Shown here piece after piece: positions 33,628 through 43,082 of a DNA stretch of 64,000 nt. Position 1 is the stretch's first letter, and each line of letters begins with the position of its first letter. A program made the translations under genes and the position numbers. The notes beneath the pieces are model-generated. The model was not told where the DNA came from. It ran no database searches and saw only the letters and a program-made list of their open reading frames with translations. Source of the DNA: an uncultured Lachnospiraceae bacterium (GTDB taxonomy: Bacteria; Bacillota; Clostridia; Lachnospirales; Lachnospiraceae); assembly GCA_910577015.1 (NCBI GenBank), contig CAJTKU010000003.1:186001-250000 (forward strand), written 5' to 3'.

Positions 33628-36600
33628 ATGGCATTTACCCATCTGCATGTCCACACGGAATATTCCCTGCTGGACGGCTCCAATAAAATAAAGGAATATG
33701 TAAAACGGGTGAAGGAGCTGGGAATGGACAGCGCGGCCATCACGGACCATGGCGTCATGTACGGCGTCATAGATTTTTATAAGGCGGCTAGGGAAGCGGG
33801 CATCAAGCCCATCTTGGGCTGTGAGGTTTATGTTGCGCCCAATTCCCGTTTTGACAAGGAACTGACGGGCGGTGAGGACAGGTATTACCATCTCGTGCTG
33901 CTTGCGGAGAACAATACGGGTTATGCCAATCTGATGAAAATTGTAAGCCGGGGATTTACCGAAGGTTATTATTACAGGCCCCGTGTCGACATGGAGGTGT
34001 TAAACCGCTACCATGAAGGCATTATTGCCCTGTCGGCATGCCTTGCGGGGGAAGTGCAGAGGTATATCGTAAAGGGCCTTGTGGATGAGGCGAAAAAGAC
34101 GGCCCGCAAATACGAAGCCTGCTTCGGAAAAGGCAATTTCTTTCTGGAAATGCAGGACCACGGCATTTCGGAGCAGAAAATTGTCAATACGGAGCTGTTA
34201 AAAATGAGCAGGGAACTCGATATCCCTTTGGTGGTTACCAACGACGTGCATTACACCTATGAAAAGGACGCGGATTCCCACGATATCCTGCTTTGCCTGC
34301 AGACGGGCAAAAAGCTTGCGGATGAAGACCGTATGCGCTACGAGGGCGGCCAGTATTTTGTAAAAAGCGAAGAGGAAATGAAAGGTCTGTTTCCTTATGC
34401 ATGGGAGGCGGTGGAAAACACCCAGAGGATTGCCGACAGATGCAATGTGGAAATTGAGTTTGGCGTGACGAAGCTGCCAAAGTATGATGTGCCAAAAGGG
34501 TATGACTCATGGACTTATCTCAATAAGCTGTGTAAGGACGGTCTGGCAGAACGGTACGAGGACGCCGGCGCGCCTGCCGGAAACACAGGGCAGACCCTGC
34601 AGGAGCGTCTTGATTATGAGCTTGACGTCATCCGCACCATGGGTTATGTGGATTATTTTTTGATTGTGTGGGATTTTATCAATTATGCAAGGGAAAACGG
34701 CATTCCGGTAGGACCCGGAAGGGGCTCTGCCGCGGGAAGCGTGGTTTCGTACTGCCTGAAGATTACCAATATCGACCCCATACGCTACAACCTGCTGTTT
34801 GAGCGTTTTTTAAACCCGGAGCGTGTTTCCATGCCCGATATCGACGTGGACTTCTGTTACGAGAGAAGACAGGAGGTCATCGACTATGTGGGCCGCAAAT
34901 ACGGCGCCGACAAGGTGGTGCAGATTGTAACCTTCGGTACGATGGCGGCGAAGGGCGTTATCAGGGACGTGGGGCGCGTCATGGATTTGCCCTATGCCTT
35001 TGTGGATTCCATTGCCAAGATGGTTCCCTTTGAGTTAAACATTACCATAGACAGGGCGCTGGAAATCAACCCGGAGTTCAGGAATCTGTATCACAGCGAC
35101 GAACAGGTGCGCCACCTGATAGATATGTGCAAGCGTCTGGAGGGTCTTCCCCGCCATACCTCCATGCACGCGGCCGGAGTGGTAATCTGCCAGAAGGCGG
35201 CGGATGAGTTTGTTCCCCTTTCCAGAGGGGCGGACGGCTCCATCACCACCCAGTTTACCATGACGACGCTGGAAGAACTGGGGCTTTTGAAGATGGATTT
35301 TCTGGGACTGCGCACCCTGACGGTCATAAAAGACGCCGTGGATTTGATAGAAAAGGGTACCGGAAAACACATCGATATCGACCATATTGATTATGACGAC
35401 AAAAAAGTGCTGGATTCCCTGAGTACGGGAAAGACGGACGGGGTGTTCCAGCTGGAAAGCGCCGGCATGAAAAACTTCATGAAGGAGTTGAAGCCGGAAA
35501 ACCTGGAGGATGTCATTGCAGGGATTTCCCTGTACCGTCCCGGTCCTATGGACTTTATCCCCAAATACATCAAGGGAAAGAACAGCGGCGCGGATATCAC
35601 CTATTCGTGTCCCCAGCTTGAGCCGATTCTGTCTTCCACATACGGCTGTATCGTGTATCAGGAGCAGGTAATGCAGATTGTGCGGGACCTTGGCGGCTAT
35701 ACGTTAGGAAGGAGCGATTTGGTGCGCCGTGCCATGAGCAAAAAGAAACAGTCCGTCATGGAGAAGGAGCGCGCCAATTTCATATTCGGCAACGAGGAGG
35801 AAAACGTGCCCGGATGCGTGTCAAAGGGCATCAGTGAAAAGGTTGCGGGACAGATTTACGAGGATATGATGGATTTTGCCAAATACGCCTTTAACAAATC
35901 CCATGCGGCCTGCTATGCCGTGGTGGCCTATCAGACGGCTTATTTGAAGTATTATTACCCGGTGGAGTTTATGGCGGCGCTTCTGACCTCGGTGATTGAC
36001 AATTCCAAAAAGGTTTCCGAGTATATACTGGTCTGCCGCAGCATGGACATCAAAATCCTGCCGCCGGACATCAACGAAGGCGAAAGCGGCTTTTCCGTGT
36101 CGCAGGGAAGCATTCGTTATGCCCTGACGGCAATCAAAAGCGTAGGATGGCCGGTCATCAAAAGCGTGGTGGAAGAACGAAAGGAAAGAGGCCCGTTTAC
36201 CAACCTGAACGATTTTATTACCCGCATGGCGGACAAGGACATCAATAAAAGGGCGGTTGAGAATTTTATAAAAGCCGGTGCGCTGGACAGCCTTGGGGGA
36301 ACCAGAAAACAGTTTATGAGCGTGTATGTCCAGGTCATGGAGCATGTGCAGAAGGACAAGAAAAACAATATGGCAGGACAGATTTCCCTTTTCGATATTG
36401 TGGAGGAGGATGTAAAGGAAAGCTTTGACGTGCAGCTTCCGAATGTAGGGGAATACTCAAAAGAAATGCGGTTAAACTTTGAAAAGGAAGTCCTGGGCAT
36501 TTATGTAAGCGGCCATCCGCTGGAGGAATATGAAGGGGTATGGCGCAAAAAGATATCCGCCACGACGGCTGATTTTGCGCTGGATGAAGAAACGGGCGCC

Positions 36601-37107
36601 GTTACATTAAGGGATGGCGCAAATGTAACCATTGGCGGCATAATATCGGACAAAACCATAAAATACACAAAGAATGATAAAGTAATGGCCTTCCTTACCA
36701 TCGAAGATTTGGTAGGCACGGTGGAGGTTGTGGTTTTCCCCAGGGATTATGAGAAGAACGCCGCTTTTCTGACGGAGGATGCAAAGGTCTTTATCCAGGG
36801 CAGGGTTTCCGTGGAGGAGGACAAGGACGGAAAACTGATTTGCGAGCGTATCCAGCCCTTTGATTTGCTTACAAAAAATATCTGGATTAAGTTTCCCACA
36901 GTGGAAGCCTATCAGGAAACGGAAGCAAAGCTGTTTGCCGCCATTGCGGAGTCAGAAGGAAACGACGGCATCGTAATCTACGTGGAAAATCCGAAAGCCA
37001 AAAAGGAGCTTCCCAGAAACAAGTGGGTCAGGGCGGATGAAGCGCTTCTGCAAAGTCTTTGCAGTCTGTTCGGCGAAGACAACGTAAAGGTGGTAACAAA
37101 AAGCTGA
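33628..37107 (+). CDS. dnaE: DNA polymerase III alpha subunit (DnaE)
   Basis: The 1159-residue replicative polymerase starts with the PHP domain (HLHVHTEYSLLDGSNKIKEY). The catalytic palm contains PGRGSAAGS and MPDIDVDFCYERR, followed by tandem helix-hairpin-helix, a clamp-binding QISLF-like motif and a C-terminal OB domain (TIGGIISDKTIKYTKNDKVMAFLTIEDL). Firmicutes use PolC for bulk synthesis; DnaE extends primers. The length and the OB fold after the HhH fit DnaE, not PolC, which carries an inserted exonuclease. It is followed by pfkA. Confidence 0.96.
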   Translation: MAFTHLHVHTEYSLLDGSNKIKEYVKRVKELGMDSAAITDHGVMYGVIDFYKAAREAGIKPILGCEVYVAPNSRFDKELTGGEDRYYHLVLLAENNTGYANLMKIVSRGFTEGYYYRPRVDMEVLNRYHEGIIALSACLAGEVQRYIVKGLVDEAKKTARKYEACFGKGNFFLEMQDHGISEQKIVNTELLKMSRELDIPLVVTNDVHYTYEKDADSHDILLCLQTGKKLADEDRMRYEGGQYFVKSEEEMKGLFPYAWEAVENTQRIADRCNVEIEFGVTKLPKYDVPKGYDSWTYLNKLCKDGLAERYEDAGAPAGNTGQTLQERLDYELDVIRTMGYVDYFLIVWDFINYARENGIPVGPGRGSAAGSVVSYCLKITNIDPIRYNLLFERFLNPERVSMPDIDVDFCYERRQEVIDYVGRKYGADKVVQIVTFGTMAAKGVIRDVGRVMDLPYAFVDSIAKMVPFELNITIDRALEINPEFRNLYHSDEQVRHLIDMCKRLEGLPRHTSMHAAGVVICQKAADEFVPLSRGADGSITTQFTMTTLEELGLLKMDFLGLRTLTVIKDAVDLIEKGTGKHIDIDHIDYDDKKVLDSLSTGKTDGVFQLESAGMKNFMKELKPENLEDVIAGISLYRPGPMDFIPKYIKGKNSGADITYSCPQLEPILSSTYGCIVYQEQVMQIVRDLGGYTLGRSDLVRRAMSKKKQSVMEKERANFIFGNEEENVPGCVSKGISEKVAGQIYEDMMDFAKYAFNKSHAACYAVVAYQTAYLKYYYPVEFMAALLTSVIDNSKKVSEYILVCRSMDIKILPPDINEGESGFSVSQGSIRYALTAIKSVGWPVIKSVVEERKERGPFTNLNDFITRMADKDINKRAVENFIKAGALDSLGGTRKQFMSVYVQVMEHVQKDKKNNMAGQISLFDIVEEDVKESFDVQLPNVGEYSKEMRLNFEKEVLGIYVSGHPLEEYEGVWRKKISATTADFALDEETGAVTLRDGANVTIGGIISDKTIKYTKNDKVMAFLTIEDLVGTVEVVVFPRDYEKNAAFLTEDAKVFIQGRVSVEEDKDGKLICERIQPFDLLTKNIWIKFPTVEAYQETEAKLFAAIAESEGNDGIVIYVENPKAKKELPRNKWVRADEALLQSLCSLFGEDNVKVVTKS

Positions 37108-37199
37108 ATTTTGATACTTTACCAATAAAAATCAAAAAAAGATTGAAAAGCGCACTAAAAAGGATTAAAATAGAGGAAATTGCACAGGAGGTTTTGGGC

Positions 37200-38174
37200 A
37201 TGGCAGAACAAGTAAAGACAATCGCCGTACTTACGAGTGGCGGAGACGCACCCGGAATGAATGCCGCAATCCGTGCCGTGGTTCGTACCGCGATAGCCAG
37301 GGGATTGACCGTAAAGGGAATTGAAAGAGGCTACATGGGCCTTATTAATGAAGAAATTATAGATATGGAAACAAGGAATGTTTCAGATATTATCCAGAGG
37401 GGCGGAACCATTTTGGGAACGGCCCGCTGTCCTGAGTTCAAAAATCCGGAAGTGCAGCAGAAAGGCGCCGATATCTGCAGGAAGCACGGAATCGACGGTC
37501 TGGTTGTCATCGGCGGGGACGGTTCTTACCGTGGCGCACAGGCTTTGTCGAGACTCGGCATCAATGCCATCGGCCTGCCGGGGACGATTGATTTGGACAT
37601 TGCATGCACCGATTATACCATCGGCTTTGATACCGCAGTCAATACCGCCATGGAAGCCATTGACAAGGTGCGGGACACTTCTTCTTCCCATGAAAGATGC
37701 AGCATCATTGAGGTTATGGGGCGCAACGCAGGGTATATTGCGCTGTGGTGCGGGATTGCAAACGGCGCGGAAGATATCATGCTTCCTGAAAAGTATGATT
37801 ATGATGAACAGGCAATTATCAACAATATCATAGAAAAACGCAAGATGGGTAAGAAACATCATATTATCATCAATGCGGAAGGAATCGGGCACTCCAATTC
37901 CATGGCAAAGAGAATTGAAGCAGCAACCGGCATAGAAACGAGGGCTACCATACTGGGACACATGCAGCGTGGCGGAAGCCCGACCTGCAAGGACCGTTAT
38001 TACGCTTCCATTATGGGCGCGTATGCGGTAGACCTTTTGATTGCAGGCAAAACAAAGAGAGTAGTAGGGTACCAGAAGGGGCAGTTTGTCGACTTTGACA
38101 TTGAAGAAGCGCTTGCCATGACAAAGGCCATACCGGAGTACTCCTACGAAATAAGTCAGCTTTTATCCAAATAA
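37200..38174 (+). CDS. pfkA: ATP-dependent 6-phosphofructokinase
   Basis: The 324-residue enzyme starts at ATG 37200 (AGGAGG eight bases upstream). A longer frame reaching into dnaE is an artefact. It phosphorylates fructose 6-phosphate in glycolysis. The nucleotide site contains LTSGGDAPGMNAAIR and GGDGSYRGA; Gly in the latter indicates use of ATP rather than pyrophosphate. The catalytic loop is GTIDLD, with Leu where the common motif has Asn (TIDND); both Asp are kept. The remaining substrate motifs, IEVMGRNAGY and LGHMQRGG, are standard. Confidence 0.95.
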   Translation: MAEQVKTIAVLTSGGDAPGMNAAIRAVVRTAIARGLTVKGIERGYMGLINEEIIDMETRNVSDIIQRGGTILGTARCPEFKNPEVQQKGADICRKHGIDGLVVIGGDGSYRGAQALSRLGINAIGLPGTIDLDIACTDYTIGFDTAVNTAMEAIDKVRDTSSSHERCSIIEVMGRNAGYIALWCGIANGAEDIMLPEKYDYDEQAIINNIIEKRKMGKKHHIIINAEGIGHSNSMAKRIEAATGIETRATILGHMQRGGSPTCKDRYYASIMGAYAVDLLIAGKTKRVVGYQKGQFVDFDIEEALAMTKAIPEYSYEISQLLSK

Positions 38175-38189
38175 TTTGTCGCAGCTATA

Positions 38190-38238
38190 GAAAAGAACCT
38201 TGGGAGGTCTGGGAACTGGACTGAGCAGGGTTCTTTTC
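38190..38238 (+). terminator. Hairpin after pfkA
   Basis: GAAAAGAACC (38190-38199) pairs with GGTTCTTTTC (38229-38238) around a 29-base loop. There is no clear T run beyond the stem itself, so termination strength is uncertain. Confidence 0.6.
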
Positions 38239-38290
38239 ACATGTTGCAGATTTTGAAGCCGCTAAAAAGCAGGCGGCACAGGGAGCAGGT

Positions 38291-39094
38291 ATGATTACAA
38301 GTATAGGGAATCCGCGTATCAAACAGCTTGTACAGTGGCAGGGCAGGGCAAGGGAGCGCAGGAAGGACGGCGTGTTTATTGTAGAAGGCGTGAAAATGCT
38401 GGAGGAAGCGCCGGTGGAATGGATTCGGGAGGTTTATCTCACGGAAGAGTTTGCCGGACGGCTAAAACAGGCAAAAAATGAAAAAGAACATCTGTTATGG
38501 AAAAAGCTGGAAGATGTCCGGTTTGAACTGGTGACGAAAGAGGTTATGAAAAGGGCGGCTGACACCCAGACCCCCCAGGGAGCGCTTCTGGTATTAAAAC
38601 AGCCCGTATATACACTGGACGAGGTGCTTTGCAGGGGAAAAAACGGCTTGTACCTGGTGCTGGAGGATTTGCAGGACCCTGGAAATCTGGGGACAATAGT
38701 GCGGACCGGTGAAGGGGCGGGCATAAGCGGCATTATCATGAGCAGCAAGACGGTGGATATCTTTAATCCCAAGACAATCCGCGCTACGATGGGTTCCATT
38801 TACAGGGTTCCTTTTATATATGTAGAAACACTTTCGGACACGCTGGCCCGGATGCGGAAAGCAGGGGTGGCTGTCTATGCGGCGCACTTACAAGGAGAAA
38901 CCCTTTACCACGATTTTTCCTACAAAGGCGCGACGGCGTTTTTAATCGGAAATGAAGGGGCAGGCCTGAAGAAAGAGACAGCGGAAGCGGCGGATTTCTG
39001 CTTAAAGATTCCCATGGAAGGAAGCGTGGAATCCCTGAATGCAGCCGTGTCGGCAGCCCTTCTTTTATACGAGGCAAAAAGACAAAGAAATTAA
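38291..39094 (+). CDS. SpoU/TrmH-family RNA 2'-O-methyltransferase
   Basis: The 267-residue protein has an N-terminal SpoU substrate-binding domain (GNPRIKQLVQWQ, KDGVFIVEGVKMLEEA) and a C-terminal SPOUT knot. The SPOUT signatures are VLEDLQDPGNLGTIVRTGEGAG, FLIGNEGAGLKKE and MEGSVESLNAAVSAALLLYE. It methylates a ribose 2'-OH in rRNA or tRNA with SAM. Related proteins are annotated RlmB/TsnR-like; the target nucleotide cannot be read from sequence. It is 30 bases upstream of proC. Confidence 0.93.
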   Translation: MITSIGNPRIKQLVQWQGRARERRKDGVFIVEGVKMLEEAPVEWIREVYLTEEFAGRLKQAKNEKEHLLWKKLEDVRFELVTKEVMKRAADTQTPQGALLVLKQPVYTLDEVLCRGKNGLYLVLEDLQDPGNLGTIVRTGEGAGISGIIMSSKTVDIFNPKTIRATMGSIYRVPFIYVETLSDTLARMRKAGVAVYAAHLQGETLYHDFSYKGATAFLIGNEGAGLKKETAEAADFCLKIPMEGSVESLNAAVSAALLLYEAKRQRN

Positions 39095-39123
39095 ATCTGA
39101 AGTTAATAAGAAAGGAGCTTACA

Positions 39124-39918
39124 ATGACGATAGGTTTTATAGGATTGGGAAATATGGCGCGTGCCATGATAGGCGGCATGCTGAAAAAAAATATAGTATC
39201 CCCTGACGAAATCTGCGGTTCAGCAAAGACGCAGGCAACGCTTGAGAGGTGTAAAAAAGAGTTCGGTATCCGGACGATGGCGGACAATGCATCTACAGCC
39301 GCGGCATCCGACATCCTCTTTCTGGCGGTGAAGCCCGTATTTTTCCCCGAAGTTATCGGGGAGATTAAGGACAGCTTAAAAGAAAATACGGTGGTTGTCA
39401 GCATAGCCGCCGGAAAGACCATGGCTGATATAGAAGGATTGTTCGGACGCCGGATAAAACTAATCCGGTGTATGCCAAACACGCCGGCGATGGTTCTGGA
39501 AGGCTGTACCGCAGCGGTGCGGGGAGATGCGGTTTCCGATGAAGAAATGGAGCAGGTAAAACGGCTTCTTGCCTCCTTTGGAACGATAAATGAAGTGCCT
39601 GAACACATGATGGACGCCGTAGTCGGCGTCAGCGGCAGTTCTCCTGCATATGTGTTTCTGTTTATTGAAGCGATGGCCGACGGCGCAGTTCTTGCGGGAA
39701 TCCCCAGAAAACAGGCATATGAGATGGCAGCGCAGTCCGTGCTCGGCAGCGCCAAAATGGTACTGGAAACAGGCCTTCATCCCGGAGAATTAAAAGACAT
39801 GGTATGCTCCCCGGGCGGAACCACCATTGAAGCGGTAAAAGTACTGGAAGAATCCGGCCTCCGCGCCGCCGTCATAAACGCCATGGAAGCCTGTATCGAA
39901 AAATCCCGTAATTTGTAA
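39124..39918 (+). CDS. proC: Pyrroline-5-carboxylate reductase
   Basis: The 264-residue enzyme reduces 1-pyrroline-5-carboxylate to proline with NAD(P)H. The Rossmann motif GFIGLGNMARAMIGG is at residues 3-17. The family signature region is GVSGSSPAYVFLFIEAM, then MVCSPGGTTIEAVKVLEE. Full family length. The ribosome binding site AAGGAGC precedes ATG 39124. The family A repeat copy 3 begins 18 bases after the stop. Confidence 0.95.
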   Translation: MTIGFIGLGNMARAMIGGMLKKNIVSPDEICGSAKTQATLERCKKEFGIRTMADNASTAAASDILFLAVKPVFFPEVIGEIKDSLKENTVVVSIAAGKTMADIEGLFGRRIKLIRCMPNTPAMVLEGCTAAVRGDAVSDEEMEQVKRLLASFGTINEVPEHMMDAVVGVSGSSPAYVFLFIEAMADGAVLAGIPRKQAYEMAAQSVLGSAKMVLETGLHPGELKDMVCSPGGTTIEAVKVLEESGLRAAVINAMEACIEKSRNL

Positions 39919-39935
39919 ATGTTTTTAGGAAAACA

Positions 39936-40120
39936 GATTTCTTCATATGCATGTCGGCGCCCGGGGCGTGCATTTGTTCCAACAGGACACGCTCTCGCTC
40001 GGGTAAAAACACAGCGGCACGTAGGATACCAAAGTACGGTATCCAAATGCCGGTGTTTTTACACGGTCCTTTATGGAATCAAATGCACGCCCCGGGCGCC
40101 GACATGCATATGAAGAAATC
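39936..40120 (+). repeat. Palindromic structured repeat, copy 3 (family A)
   Basis: This 185-bp element between proC and the SleB-like gene has a perfect 41-bp inverted repeat (39936-39976 and 40080-40120) around a 103-bp core. Relative to copies 1 and 2 the apical stem is GGATACC/GGTATCC. The second stem changes G-C to A-T on both sides (GTAAAAACAC/GTGTTTTTAC), a compensated substitution. Confidence 0.93.
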
Positions 40121-40137
40121 ACCCATTTTCCAAAAAC

Positions 40138-40166
40138 TTGACAAATCGGAAAACCTCTGCTATGAT
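40138..40166 (+). promoter_or_regulatory. Consensus sigma-A promoter of the SleB-like gene
   Basis: TTGACA (40138-40143), a 17-base spacer and TATGAT (40161-40166), 18 bases after the end of repeat copy 3. The 120-base leader that follows contains a small GCACC/GGTGC hairpin near 40231-40250. Confidence 0.88.
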
Positions 40167-40293
40167 ACTTCCGTAACAAATTTTAATAAATTTGTAATAA
40201 ATGTAATAACTTTGGCATAATTATAAGGTATGGCACCATTTCTGAGGTGCATATGTACAGGAAAGTAAGTTTTACATTTGGAGGTAAAGGTAT

Positions 40294-41379
40294 ATGTTTA
40301 GAAGCAGAAGGCTGCTTGTATCCGCCGTGTCTTTGTGTATGGCATTGGTGTTAGTATTTCATACAAGCATGATTGCGGAAGCTGGCAGCGTAAAGAATTA
40401 CCTGATTCATTACAATGGAGGCGCTTCGGCGGTGTTGAATCCTGCCGTGACAAACGCGTCGGAAACAGTGAACGCCACGGCGGAAGAGTTAAACCTGGAT
40501 TTGAGCGCGGTTACCATCAAGGAAGAGTCCAAGCTTGTCATGGCGAATGTGAGCAGTGCATTGAATGTGCGTCTGGAGCCCGATGCAGATTCCGAAAAAG
40601 TCGGTAAACTGTACAAGGACTGCGGCGGCACCATTTTGGAAAGAAGGGACGGCTGGACCAAAATCCAGTCAGGAGAATTGATTGGATGGGCAAGTGATGA
40701 ATATCTGCTCTTTGGTGCGGAAGCAGAAGAACTTGCGGCAAGCGTGGGTGTGACGGTTGCCCACATTGACAGTGACAACGGCTTGAAAATCAGGACGGCG
40801 CCCACCACGGAATCAGAATTTTACGGCGTGCTGCCTTATGGGGATGAGGTGGAAGTGCTGTCGGTCGGCGAGGACGGATGGGCATGTATCGACTATGAAG
40901 GCACGGACGGATATGTTTCCACCGAATATATCACCATCGAATTTAAAATTGACTCCGGGGAAACGATGGAGGCAATCAAGGAACGCGAAGCGGCGGAAGC
41001 CGAAGCAAAGCGTCATGTTAATTATGGCGAGTTTACCACCGATGCGGACACGACTCTGCTTCTTGCGGCGCTGATTCAGTGCGAGGCAGGCGGGGAGTCT
41101 TACGAGGGACAGCTTGCGGTCGGCGCGGTAGTCATGAACCGTGTGAGGAGCGGGGCATATCCCGATACCATCCATGGCGTTATTTACGCCTCCGGTCAGT
41201 TTACGCCTGCACAGAGCGGTAAGGTAAACAGGGTGCTGGAATCCGGCAAGATTAAGCAGAGCTGTATCGACGCTGCAAAAGAAGCCATTTCAGGGGTTTC
41301 CAATGTAGGTGATTTGACGCACTTCAGACGTAATAACGGCAGGGAAGGCCTTGTTATAGGCAACCATGTATTTTATTAA
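40294..41379 (+). CDS. Secreted SH3-SleB cell-wall hydrolase
   Basis: The 361-residue protein has a signal peptide (residues 1-30, hydrophobic core VSAVSLCMALVLVF, cleavage near EAG). Two bacterial SH3 domains follow (VSSALNVRLEPDADSEKVG near 80-140 and NGLKIRTAPTTESEFYG near 155-210). After a charged helical linker (EAAEAEAKRH) comes a C-terminal Hydrolase_2/SleB domain starting LLAALIQCEAGGESYEGQ. This Glu is the expected catalytic residue of the lytic transglycosylase fold. Such proteins remodel vegetative peptidoglycan or spore cortex. The strong sigma-A-type promoter suggests vegetative expression. GGAGGTAAAG precedes ATG 40294. Confidence 0.92.
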   Translation: MFRSRRLLVSAVSLCMALVLVFHTSMIAEAGSVKNYLIHYNGGASAVLNPAVTNASETVNATAEELNLDLSAVTIKEESKLVMANVSSALNVRLEPDADSEKVGKLYKDCGGTILERRDGWTKIQSGELIGWASDEYLLFGAEAEELAASVGVTVAHIDSDNGLKIRTAPTTESEFYGVLPYGDEVEVLSVGEDGWACIDYEGTDGYVSTEYITIEFKIDSGETMEAIKEREAAEAEAKRHVNYGEFTTDADTTLLLAALIQCEAGGESYEGQLAVGAVVMNRVRSGAYPDTIHGVIYASGQFTPAQSGKVNRVLESGKIKQSCIDAAKEAISGVSNVGDLTHFRRNNGREGLVIGNHVFY

Positions 41380-41391
41380 ATAACAGGAAGT

Positions 41392-41424
41392 AACGGCATA
41401 GCCAGTCAGGCTGTGCCGTTTTTT
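41392..41424 (+). terminator. Intrinsic terminator of the SleB-like gene
   Basis: AACGGCATAGCC pairs with GGCTGTGCCGTT around AGTCA, followed by a T run. Confidence 0.9.
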
Positions 41425-41532
41425 CTGGTATGGTTGGAAAACGCCGGAAGGCGTCTTGCAGGAATAGCACAGAAAGGTATGATAAAGTGGCGCTTTGGTA
41501 ACATTATAGAAGAAAACGTGCGTGAAAAGTGG

Positions 41533-41561
41533 TTGCCCGATAAAGCAAGGTGTAGTAATAT
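41533..41561 (+). promoter_or_regulatory. Probable promoter of the nfeD/SPFH pair
   Basis: TTGCCC (41533-41538), a 17-base spacer and TAATAT (41556-41561), about 65 bases upstream of the NfeD start. Confidence 0.5.
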
Positions 41562-41625
41562 AAAACTATATAAGGGCAGCAGCTTCTGGGACAGAGGCAT
41601 GTAGTTGTTCGGATTGGAGGGTAAA

Positions 41626-42063
41626 ATGCAAAATATGCTGTTTGTATGGCTGGTTCTTTTGATTGTATTTATCATTGTAGAACTGGCGACAATGGGACTT
41701 ACAACCATTTGGTTTGCAGCAGGCACGCTGGTGGCGGCAATTGCCGCAGCGGTTCATGCGCCGCTTGTCATACAGGTTGCGTTGTTTCTGGTGGTTTCCA
41801 TTGTTCTGCTGTTATTTACCAGGCCGATTGCAGTCCGGTATTTTAATAAGGACCGGATTAAGACCAATGTGGAGAGCATGGTGGGCAGGCAGGCGATTGT
41901 CATCAGTGAAATCAACAATCTGGAAGGCATCGGACAGGTAACGGTAGGCGGACAGGAATGGGCGGCAAGGAGCAGGGACGAAAACCTGGAAATACCCGTC
42001 GGCACCGTGGTGATTGTCTGTGCAATCAGCGGCGTGAAATTGATTGTAGAACCCAAAATATAA
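41626..42063 (+). CDS. NfeD-family membrane protein (short form)
   Basis: The 145-residue protein starts at ATG 41626 (GGAGGG upstream; the in-frame TTG at 41605 has no site). Two or three transmembrane helices (residues 4-70) are followed by a C-terminal OB-fold domain (VGRQAIVISEINNLEGIGQVTVGGQEWAARS). It lacks the serine protease domain of long NfeD proteins. NfeD proteins accompany SPFH/flotillin partners, and one is encoded 21 bases downstream. The pair is thought to organise membrane microdomains. Confidence 0.92.
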   Translation: MQNMLFVWLVLLIVFIIVELATMGLTTIWFAAGTLVAAIAAAVHAPLVIQVALFLVVSIVLLLFTRPIAVRYFNKDRIKTNVESMVGRQAIVISEINNLEGIGQVTVGGQEWAARSRDENLEIPVGTVVIVCAISGVKLIVEPKI

Positions 42064-42084
42064 AAGAAAAAGGAGAAAGTAAAA

Positions 42085-43002
42085 ATGGAATGGATTATCA
42101 TAGCATTGATAGTGTTGTTACTGGTCATTTTGATTTCCTGCATCAAGATTGTGCCGCAGGCACAGGCATATGTGGTGGAAAGACTCGGTGCATATCAGGG
42201 AACCTGGTCTGTGGGTCTTCACATTAAAGTGCCTTTTCTGGACAGGGTGGCGAGAAAAGTAAACTTAAAGGAGCAGGTCGCAGATTTCCCGCCCCAGCCG
42301 GTTATCACCAAGGATAATGTAACCATGAGGATTGACACCGTTGTATTCTACCAGATTACCGACCCCAGACTGTTTACCTACGGCGTGGAAAATCCCATGA
42401 TGGCGATTGAAAACCTGACGGCTACCACGCTCCGTAACATCATCGGTGAACTGGAACTGGACCAGACGCTGACATCCCGTGAAACCATCAACACCAAAAT
42501 GCGCGCAGCGCTGGATATTGCAACCGACCCGTGGGGCATCAAAGTAAACCGTGTGGAACTGAAGAACATCATTCCTCCCGCAGAGATTCAGAATGCGATG
42601 GAAAGGCAGATGAAGGCAGAGCGTGAAAGACGTGAAGCTGTTACCAGGGCAGAGGGTGAAAAGAAAGCCAATATCCTTGTAGCCGAAGGTGAAAAAGAAT
42701 CCGCAATTTTGCGTGCTGAGGCTGAAAAACAGTCTGCTATCCTGCGTGCGGAAGCAGAAAAGGAAAAAATGATTCGCGAGGCGGAAGGTGAAGCGGAAGC
42801 CATCCTGAAAGTGCAGCAGGCGAATGCAGACGGTATCAGGATGTTAAAAGAAGCCGGCGCTGATGAAGCCGTCCTCAAAATCAAGAGTCTGGAAGCCTTT
42901 GAAAAAGCCGCTGACGGCAAAGCCACCAAGATTCTTCTCCCCGCCGACTTACAAGGCGTGGCCTCTTTTGCCACAACCTTCAGGGAAATCGCTGACAAAT
43001 AA
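42085..43002 (+). CDS. SPFH/band-7 (stomatin/QmcA-like) membrane protein
   Basis: The 305-residue protein has one N-terminal transmembrane helix (residues 2-20). The band-7 domain follows (YVVERLGAYQGTWSVGLHIKVPFLDRVARKVNL, then MRIDTVVFYQITDPRLFTYGVENP). A long C-terminal coiled coil contains Ala/Glu repeats AEGEKKANILVAEGEKE and ILRAEAEKQSAILRAEAEKE. It oligomerises into membrane rings and is encoded with NfeD. The role is presumed membrane organisation or protease control. GGAGAAAG precedes the ATG. Confidence 0.95.
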   Translation: MEWIIIALIVLLLVILISCIKIVPQAQAYVVERLGAYQGTWSVGLHIKVPFLDRVARKVNLKEQVADFPPQPVITKDNVTMRIDTVVFYQITDPRLFTYGVENPMMAIENLTATTLRNIIGELELDQTLTSRETINTKMRAALDIATDPWGIKVNRVELKNIIPPAEIQNAMERQMKAERERREAVTRAEGEKKANILVAEGEKESAILRAEAEKQSAILRAEAEKEKMIREAEGEAEAILKVQQANADGIRMLKEAGADEAVLKIKSLEAFEKAADGKATKILLPADLQGVASFATTFREIADK

Positions 43003-43082
43003 GATATCACAAAACAGAATACGCATTAAATGCACACTCGGAATCCGCCCCGGTAGCGGACTCCGAGTATTTCTGTAAAATG

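Noticed and set aside
37059..37199. Longer N-terminus for the phosphofructokinase reaching into dnaE
   Set aside because: The extension is lysine-rich nonsense relative to the family, and AGGAGG directly precedes ATG 37200.
38190..38290. T-box or other riboswitch after pfkA
   Set aside because: There is a simple 10-bp hairpin with no T-box sequence or aptamer signature. It is better read as a terminator.
12461..40120. CRISPR array made of repeated units
   Set aside because: The three copies are tens of kilobases apart, long and palindromic. No regular short-repeat/spacer pattern exists anywhere in the window.
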